This document shows, one piece after another, positions 57,216-64,000 of a stretch of 64,000 bases of DNA. Where the stretch lies: contig NC_092793.1 in NCBI RefSeq assembly GCF_918797505.1, positions 45,682,243 to 45,746,242 on the forward strand, read 5' to 3'. Under the pieces are notes generated by a model, which saw only the letters and a program-made list of their open reading frames with translations, made no database searches and was not told where the DNA came from. The first letter of the stretch is position 1. Every line of letters starts with the position of its first letter. A program made the translations under genes and the position numbers. Source of the DNA: Bemisia tabaci (taxonomy: Eukaryota > Arthropoda > Insecta > Hemiptera > Aleyrodidae).

Positions 57216-59361
57216 GAAAATGGAACATGAGAGGAAACTTGCAACGTCGCGTCACGTTCGAAACTATACTTTATAATAATATACTATAATACTATAAATA
57301 CTTTTCGACTCTAGCCATCGTCTTTACGGAGAAAAAAGAATTGTTGCCTTTGCAATGATCAATGCCCATAGTGGATACCAGGTCCCTCCTACTGCCCTGG
57401 GCGTAGTAATTTAAACATTATGATATCAATTATTTCGGCCTCCATAACAATGCTGCGTTGTTAATAAAAACCGGTAAAATTTTTACCAAAAAGTGATCTA
57501 GACTAAAGCAGCTTCTGGAATCCATCACGATTATTGTCGGAGTGACAATCCTCTTTGGTACACCCGACTTGGTCCGATCAACCGTGGTTTTTCCCGCCTC
57601 GGAGAGGTTCAAGAGCAAGAGCTTTTACCGCAGGGAGAGATGACTGACGGATTGCGCAAGCTTAAAACTTCACCCGCCGACGTAATAATTCGGTTGCACA
57701 ACGAAGGTCAGAGCTTTTGCTTCTCTGCAGCGCGCAATGGCAAAACGTGTCAAAGAAGATGGATGGCGAAATAGCTCACGAAGAGAAATTTCACCGGCTG
57801 CACCGGGCGCAAGCGCAGGGACCCGGGATCATAGCGAAACGTGCTCCCTCGCTCGCCCGGTCCCGGGCAAACGACGGGAGCGGAGAATAAATTTTCACCG
57901 CACCGATGCCATCGATGGACGGTTGGACAACGGAAAGAACAATCGATTCCTCCCACAAAGATCACTCACAGCAATATCGCGCACAGATAAGCGCTCGTTC
58001 GCACCTCTGAACGGATCCGAGGCCCGATGCTCTTCGTCTTCGTTCTTTCAGACCGGAGAGACAACTTGACGGAAGAGCCGACCCACCATTACACCCACTA
58101 ACATACCTCTACAGGGTGACTCGGGATTCAATGAAATGATAGCGAAGTCGATGGTTCAGTTCGCTGTAGACGAGCCCAAAGCACAATGGATCGCATTTAG
58201 CAAAGACAAGAGAACCAGCGCGATCACAGTGTTTTCAAAATCGTGCAACTTCTTCTTCACTTCTAAAAATACTTAATGTATGTACAGTATTAAAATTAAC
58301 ACAATTTTTTCTCTTTAAAATTGACAATTTTTTGGTAAGAAGAAAAAACTACTTGCTATTCTGAGAGATTTTTCAGATAAATATGAAGAAGCAACATCTT
58401 TACAACACCGCAATCGCGCTGGTTCATTTTTGCTAAATGCGATTGAAATTATGGTACCTATGTACCACCGCTGTGGGTGATGTCTTAAGCCGTGTTCTTC
58501 AAGAGCGATATACCTTCGTTTATATTGGACGTAAAAACTAGGCGTTTTGAAAGATCGCAAGAATTTCTGTTAATCTGTGACATCTTCTTCCCGCGGGACG
58601 TATCAAGGGATTTGTCTCAAGTTCGAATAGCAGGAATGAAAACGCTGGGATTTTCGGAAAATAAATTCGCCTGATCGTCATACTGCGATTGTTTTGTTTT
58701 GTTTACCAAGCGTTGAAGTCACTAAGTTATTTTGCAATAACTAATCGGTCTCAGTATCCCCCAGGCCTTAGAAAATTATACTTTACATTATTGGTTTGTT
58801 TTTTTTACCTTGCGTTAAAGTCATTAAGTTTTTCTGTAATAACTGACGGGTTTCAGTATCCAAGGAAAATCTACAGTGACTTACACATTCATAACTTTGA
58901 TCCCTTAATTTTTGCATGTTGATTTATTTCTTAATTGATCGTAATTACTGCAAGTGAATTTGAACAAACAGATTTCAGCAGAAAAAAATCTAGGGAAATA
59001 TCAACCGTGCACACATCTCTATGTAATGTAGACTTTCAGTTTGAATTATTTACCACCCAACATTGACTTATTCGCTGATATAGAACTTCCAGATTTAAGT
59101 AGTAATTGTAACTAGGGGTAAAAACGCTGAGATTTCTCGTTGGACTCTCGAATAGTATGAAATTAAAAATTAAGGTTTGCAAATTTACCTTTTTTCAGTA
59201 CATCTCACTCATAAGAGCTGATTGGCTTTGGACAGGGCGCTCGAGATGTCTACCATCAGCGGTGCGCCGCGCCGTCTTGATTACTCTCTGAAATGTATCC
59301 TAGCTTTAAAGTAAAATTTTGGAGTCTTTTATTTAAAAACAGTATGTTGCCATAAAAATCT
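57216..59361. other. Unassigned stretch with one GC-rich part
   Basis: The part 57700-58080 is CpG-rich with a basic 110-codon frame (57737-58069) overlapped on the other strand; it might be a promoter region. The rest is AT-rich without a supported gene. Confidence 0.3.
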
Positions 59362-59369
59362 TAACACAT

Positions 59370-59534
59370 CAGTAGCGTGGCGTGTTTTGCGATGTATCGA
59401 TTGATCTGTCGTTCAAACCTATGGAAAAGGACCGATAAACAGGATGTTCGCAACGAACACCATAATAATCGATTCTTTACCACAGCTTCAAATGGGAAAT
59501 ATCGATATTCGATCATTCACGCCTCGCTTGTAAC
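59370..59534. mobile_element. hAT-type MITE (CAGTGGCG family), copy 4
   Basis: CAGTAGCGTGGCGTG to ACGCCTCGCTTG with central GTTCGCAACGAAC. The flanks TAACACAT and TAACAGGT agree at 6 of 8 positions. It is the most eroded copy. Confidence 0.8.
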
Positions 59535-59759
59535 AGGTCACGCCCAAGATTATCGACACCGACCACCAACACCTTGCTTCAGCCGTTGTTGCTGTTTTCA
59601 GAACAGTCGCAACATCGACAATATCCTGAGACGCTAATTGCATACGTTTTTGCTAGAAGAGCATATGCAGTGAGTCTCTGAAAGTTGTTCATATCTTGTC
59701 CATCTTCAATCATCTCTACTCACACTGATTAAAACTTTTTCCCTATTCTTATGTTGCAG

Positions 59760-59806
59760 ATCTCAATTTTATTATTATGCAGGCAGTTCTTTTACTATCG
59801 GTTTTG
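59760..59806 (+). CDS. Candidate first coding exon
   Basis: Acceptor TTATGTTGCAG, 17 untranslated bases, then ten codons (MQAVLLLSVL) and donor GTAAGT at 59807. It ends in phase 0. Confidence 0.4.
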
Positions 59807-62800
59807 GTAAGTATTATATTATTTTTTAGTTTCTTTGCTCCTCTGAGCGAGTACTTGAATATCATATTTTTCTCTTGCATGTCAAACATTCAATCATGTT
59901 GAATTTTTACGTGCATATATTCTGATATTAGTGATACGCAAAATAACTCACTAACGTTTTTATCTGGGGCAAAAATTTCTCTATGATGCACTTTCTCCTC
60001 TCGTTTGTTTATTTTTACTTTTCCGAACTCTAAAAATACATGCACTGCAGGAGGTAAGTGTACGTTGGCAAAGTTCTACCCAATCAGCTTGTTTCGCTCG
60101 ATTTTTGTTGTTGTACCGATAAGTATGTCAGAAAGAATTTTAGGAGTTACTAGCCGTTCTGGGCGCGCTTCGCGCGCCCGTCACGCCTAGCCGGGGGCTA
60201 CGCCCCCTGGACCCCCGGTCACTCGCTACGCGAGTGACATTCGGCTCGCTTCGCGAGCCAATTTTGTAGTAGTTGCAAATTTTTTATCACTATATTTTGA
60301 AGATTTCATAGAAAACATTATGAAATTCTCACTCCACAATTAACTTGTAGAATAATAATGGCAGGGCAAGAAATAGACTATATCTTAAAATGGACGGTTC
60401 CCACTTAGTAAAAACAGCCAACACCACGTGAAGGTGAGGAACCATCGTTAGCCACTTTTTTTTTTTCTTTTCTTTTCTGAAAAAAATTTACTGAAATTTT
60501 AGTTGCGTCCCCTAAAAGGAAACACGGAGAAAAAAATTTGTGCATGGAACCCGAAGCTGAGATCATATGGATCTCTGAAGTTTTCGGATCACGCATCCGA
60601 AAAGTTAAGGTCCATCTGCCGAAGTTCGGGTCAGACAATTGAAGTAGTTCGGTATATACCGAAGATTTCAGGTCACACATCTGAAGTACTCGGTGCATAC
60701 CGAAGTGCTTCAGATTTCTGACTCAGAGATTTAGGAAAAACACAGTAGAGAACCAAGGAAATCACAGTAGAACAGAGAAAAAAATACAGTCGAATAAATA
60801 AAGAAAACTATTATCGAAGAAATTCTAATTATTAGAAAGTAATTAGCTGGCGTAATCAATGCGTAGCTGCATAGGAGCATGAGCGAGATTTATCATCAAC
60901 TGACCGCTGGCCGCTAGGTACCTGGGTGGGCGAGCGACAATACGTAAGCGGTGGCATATGGTTCGATTGACAGAGGAGTGGGGAACGGTCAGACGTAGGG
61001 GAAAGGTTCAGGCTGAACCGTTCAGCACAGCGCAGCGTCAGTCACCGGGTGGGGAAGAGAGTCCGGGAGGGGACACTTCCCCTCGAGTGAAATAGAAAAA
61101 GGCAGAATCCTTCGAAGTTTATATTAATGATTAGATTCCTGATTGTATAATGGTTTTCGGGAGCTTTTTTAGGTTCCATAGCATTAATGCAGTAGAGACA
61201 GCCAATTCTGTAAGTTTATAGGAAAAATATATAGCTGGTCCCAAAATTGCATGAATATTGAAAATTAAAGGATGATGAATAGAAAAGCAAGACACAGCGC
61301 AGATAATTAATGATAAATTTTGGCAGTGAAAGTTGGAATGGTTTAACCTAAGTAGTTGTGATCGCAATAAGTTGCGGTTTGATCGGAAAATGTATCGCGA
61401 TTTTACAGTCGTCGATTTTTTGCCATATTCTCGGATAAAAAATTGCGATTAATTGTGATTTCATCACGTAAAGCAATGAAATCGAGATTCTATCGACGGC
61501 TAATCATTGCAATCTTATTGAGAAAAAATCGTGATAAATTCGGATAAAATTCAGTTTTGTGCAGGAATATAGATAATTTCTTCTACGAAAAAAGTATAAT
61601 GTGACAGGTTATCTGCAACATGCAAACCACAGTACTTTGTTTCGCAGTTTCACGATAGATTTTGCAAAATGACATCGAGCGAAAAGAAGAGTCACGACAA
61701 GACGTTCAAAGGAACTATGAGGAAACCGTTGGCTGATATCGGAGAGGAGCAATCTGCCTCCATTTTCCGAGTTTGGCAGAAACAGCTCCCACGCTTTTTA
61801 CGTCTGTGCAGGTTGCTTCCAGTGTAATCGTCTACTCTAATTGGATGCATTTACTTACATTCATCCTCATTGCATTTAACGTTGCCCAAAATCTTCTCGT
61901 GTTTTATTTTGTTTACAGAAAACCGAACAACACAATAGCGCCTCGAAACTTCTGATTATTAGAAATGTATTAAAAAATTTCGAATCAGAATATTGCTCAG
62001 GTTTCTTGTATGGGCGACGTTAGATGTAATTAGGCTGATTTTGGTTGAATCCATACAATTGGACTTCATTCTTCAATTAGGAACTACACCATCCGGCTCA
62101 TCAGTAAAAACACTTATGTGTATCGGCAAACTAATGGTACATACGTTATTGCAAAACTGAGACATGTAATTTTAGCTCTCACTTGCAAAATGTAGTACAA
62201 TTTTACTGTGAGTTGGTCACGTATAAGTAGATCAAGAATGAGAGGGAAAAATGACAAAAAAAGGGGGGGGGGATTAAAAAGTAATTTTGTCAGTAAGTTA
62301 TGAGAACTATGTACTATCTCAAAATTTTGATCAAGGGGTTGAAGCAGCAATAGAATATCGAAGTTGGAATTCCTGAAACCACGTATCCCGTTTGTGATGT
62401 TTTAAAATCATCCGCACCCATTACCTCTTATTTTGAAGAAGAAGACTACAACTAGTCCGTGGAGTACAAAGAATTTTCCTCGCACAAAGAAGAGAAATCA
62501 CGAAAGTTTTAAAAAAATTAATGTTGGGTAGTTTTACATTTAAAAAATAAAGTATGACAGTAAGACTTCAACGTTGCTAACCGAGATACGTGGTTTGGGG
62601 GTTCGCCATCGATATTTTATTCTTTAAGCAACTCCTTAAAGAAATAACTTGCAAAAAGTTTTTATCCGTTGCGTTTGTTGTTTTAGGTTAACAGATCAAA
62701 TAGTGTGGAGAAAATCAACCATTCATTATTCTTTCGTGCCAGTAATTACAACAGTTATCAAAATGGTAAGCTTTACTCAAAATGCTTTTCCTTTGTTTGA

Positions 62801-64000
62801 ATACATAGTTTACCCTGGTGAAAGTTGGCGATAGGAGCTGCGTTTCAAAATACCATAGGAATTCCTATAGCCGACTGAAGAAGGCGATAGAAAATCATAT
62901 AGCTGGCTGTACAAAGTGGAAAAAATCATACGGCCGGGCTACACGAAGCGATAAAAAATTAAACAGCCGGGCTATAGTTCCTGTCGCCGGGCTTTACACT
63001 TTATCGCCTGGTAGTTGCTTTTTCGCCATCGGCTGTAAAAGGCTATAAGAAATTGTGTAGAAATTTGTGTGCTTTGTAAATCCGCAAGTTTGTATGGGAT
63101 CACCATAATATTTACAAAATGCACATTATATTTTCCTTTACTCCATATTTGTTTTCATCAATTAAAATTAGAATAATCCATACAGAGTGTGCAAACATTT
63201 CAAAGTCATGAGTTGAACAACGCTGACTCCTCGAGATTAAATATTAGAGCCTAACAAAAAGCGGAGCGGCGGCGCACTGGCGCCTACAAACCTAACAGGG
63301 ATACTTCACGCACTGCGCAATGCGTGAAGTATCCCTGTTAGGTTTGTAGGCGCCAATGCGCGTTACGCGCTGGCTGCCCGCCTGCCGCGCTGCGCCGCAG
63401 CGTACTACGGCGCTTGAAGCAACTATTTCACACCAAAGGTATTGCACAGTATCGTACTCGATGTAAGATACAGTCTAATCCTCTGAATCAGTTTTCCAGT
63501 TGGTTCCGTTTATGTCTCCTCAATCATAGATATTTCAGCATTCTCACGAAATTTTTATTGATTATTGAACTCGAATAAATGAGAATTTTTATTTTATTTT
63601 TTTACCTGCTATTTTGAACATTCTGATGCGCACATACTCGTATTTTATTTTTGAAGAACTCTTGAAACATCATCTAGGTATACTCTTTCCTGAGTATTTG
63701 GCGAGAATGTAAGCAATAATTTGGTTGATCTTTGTTTAACTCTGGAAATAGATCCGCCACGGCAGTTTAGTCGGAGAAATGAGCCTTCTACACAGTCAAC
63801 TACAGTTGGAACGATAGATCCGATGGAGCAAACTGTTGAGCAAATTCTTTTGTGGCTACAGGGCAAATATCTATCGTCTCACAGAAAAAGTAAGTATTCA
63901 AATGTCATTTATGGATATTTTCATTTAAAAAAAAGAAAAAAGAAAAAAAAACTGCGCACTTAAACGACTCTGTAAATGTTCCTCTTACAGTAATCTTGGT
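59777..64000 (+). CDS. Partial unrecognised multi-exon gene with hydrophobic N-terminus
   Basis: Four candidate exons join in phase: 59777-59806, 62687-62765, 63752-63889 and 63991 onward. All have AG and GT borders. The predicted product starts MQAVLLLSVL (a short hydrophobic, signal-like stretch), continues with a polar segment (VNRSNSVEKINHSLFFRASN), then a Ser/Thr-rich part with dibasic SRRNEP, and MEQTVEQILLWLQGKYLSSH. The dibasic sites and size would suit a small secreted or processed protein, but this is inference. The first exon has a 5' untranslated part from the acceptor GTTGCAG at 59753-59759. Introns of 2880, 986 and 101 bases contain transposons. I do not recognise the family, and missing or extra exons cannot be excluded. 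Confidence 0.4.
60149..60262. repeat. Four-hairpin GC repeat, copy 2
   Basis: ACTAGCCGTTCTGG, then GGGCGCGC-TTC-GCGCGCCC (60161-60179), GGGGGC-TAC-GCCCCC (60193-60207), GTCACTCGC-TAC-GCGAGTGAC (60218-60238) and GGCTCGC-TTC-GCGAGCC (60243-60259). All stems are perfect. It sits in the first intron of the candidate gene. Confidence 0.87.
60520..60727. mobile_element. TACACGG fold-back element, truncated copy 2
   Basis: ACACGGAGAAAAAAATTTGT onward matches 31399-31620 (GGATCTCTGAAGTTTTC, GCATACCGAAGTGCTTC). The right arm is missing. Confidence 0.75.
60728..62075. other. Intronic/intergenic stretch
   Basis: An ATG frame of about 50 codons at 61669 (MTSSEKKSHDKTFKG) and an overlapping hydrophobic frame (61773-61955) are in different frames, neither recognisable. 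Otherwise nothing is seen except the short repeat at 61085. Confidence 0.3.
62076..62212. repeat. Dispersed repeat fragment, copy 3
   Basis: ACACTTATGTGTATCGG, ACATACGTTATTGCAAAACT and GCAAAATGTAGTACA parallel 34210 and 52013. Confidence 0.55.
62355..62614. mobile_element. TCGATGGCCAAAG MITE family, diverged copy
   Basis: The left ATATCGAAGTTGGAATTCC is weak. The right GAGATACGTGGTTTGG and GCCATCGATATT are clear. The interior AAAGTATGACAG matches the 43.8 kb copy. Confidence 0.65.
62687..62765 (+). CDS. Candidate second coding exon
   Basis: Acceptor GTTGTTTTAG and donor ATG/GTAAGC. It has 26 codons plus one base, starts in phase 0 and leaves one base, exactly as the flanking exons require. 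Confidence 0.4.
62813..63457. mobile_element. CCTGGT element, partial copy
   Basis: Nearly collinear with 25349-25990, including the AGCCGGGCTATAG region and the head-to-head 79-bp module palindrome (63280-63355). It ends before the right arm. It lies in the second intron of the candidate gene. Confidence 0.82.
63752..63889 (+). CDS. Candidate third coding exon
   Basis: Acceptor CTGGAAATAG. The exon opens with the last two bases of an Asp codon and runs PPRQFSRRNEPSTQ to QGKYLSSHRK, donor A/GTAAGT. The open frame also continues upstream of the acceptor, so the boundary is inferred. Confidence 0.45.

Noticed and set aside
61669..61955. Possible small protein starting MTSSEKKSHD followed by a hydrophobic frame
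   Set aside because: The two parts are in different frames, no clean splice joins them, and no family is recognised.

Overview
The window is eukaryotic nuclear DNA, most likely from an arthropod and possibly a sap-feeding hemipteran insect. The spliced ATP23 gene with consensus GT/AG introns proves a eukaryote. The rank is inferred from the transposon mix: hAT, mariner, CACTA-type and piggyBac-like miniature elements plus a non-LTR retrotransposon tail. The species cannot be fixed from the sequence alone. There is no bacterial-style gene packing; almost all of the window is AT-rich non-coding DNA built from layered transposon remnants.

Left end (0.7-5 kb): a complete five-exon gene on the minus strand encodes the mitochondrial inner-membrane protease ATP23 (251 residues, HEMIH zinc site). 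Its first intron carries a small inverted-repeat transposon. From 5.1 to 6.2 kb three inverted-repeat elements lie end to end upstream of the gene. From 6.7 to 8.05 kb is an array of about 176-bp and 180-bp tandem units, the second set in inverted orientation.

Middle (8-59 kb): I find no gene that I can assign to a known family. The DNA is a mosaic of miniature inverted-repeat elements. Several are defined by exact target-site duplications: hAT families with 8-bp duplications at 19.1, 41.8, 43.0 and 56.4 kb, a mariner element with a transposase remnant at 9.4-10.4 kb, a CACTG-ended element with a 3-bp duplication at 33.5 kb, and a TTAA-flanked palindrome at 39.5 kb. Two fragments of a non-LTR retrotransposon lie at 42.6-43.3 and 44.1 kb. 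Nested insertions can be read at 33.4-34.0, 42.6-43.3, 43.8-44.4 and 47.8-49.0 kb. A motif of about 79 bp recurs as tandem arrays inside one hAT family and as palindromes or isolated copies elsewhere. Four GC-rich stretches (15.2-15.9, 36.6-37.0, 38.9-39.3, 57.7-58.1 kb) could be promoter-type DNA, but no transcript can be assigned. One unassigned open frame of 103 codons lies at 45.5 kb.

Right end (59.8-64 kb): a set of phase-compatible exons on the plus strand outlines the start of an unrecognised gene with a short hydrophobic N-terminus, running off the window. Its introns hold transposon copies and one of two copies of a GC-rich repeat made of four consecutive triloop hairpins (53.1 and 60.15 kb). 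Base-pair-preserving differences between those copies make this repeat the most interesting unexplained structure here.
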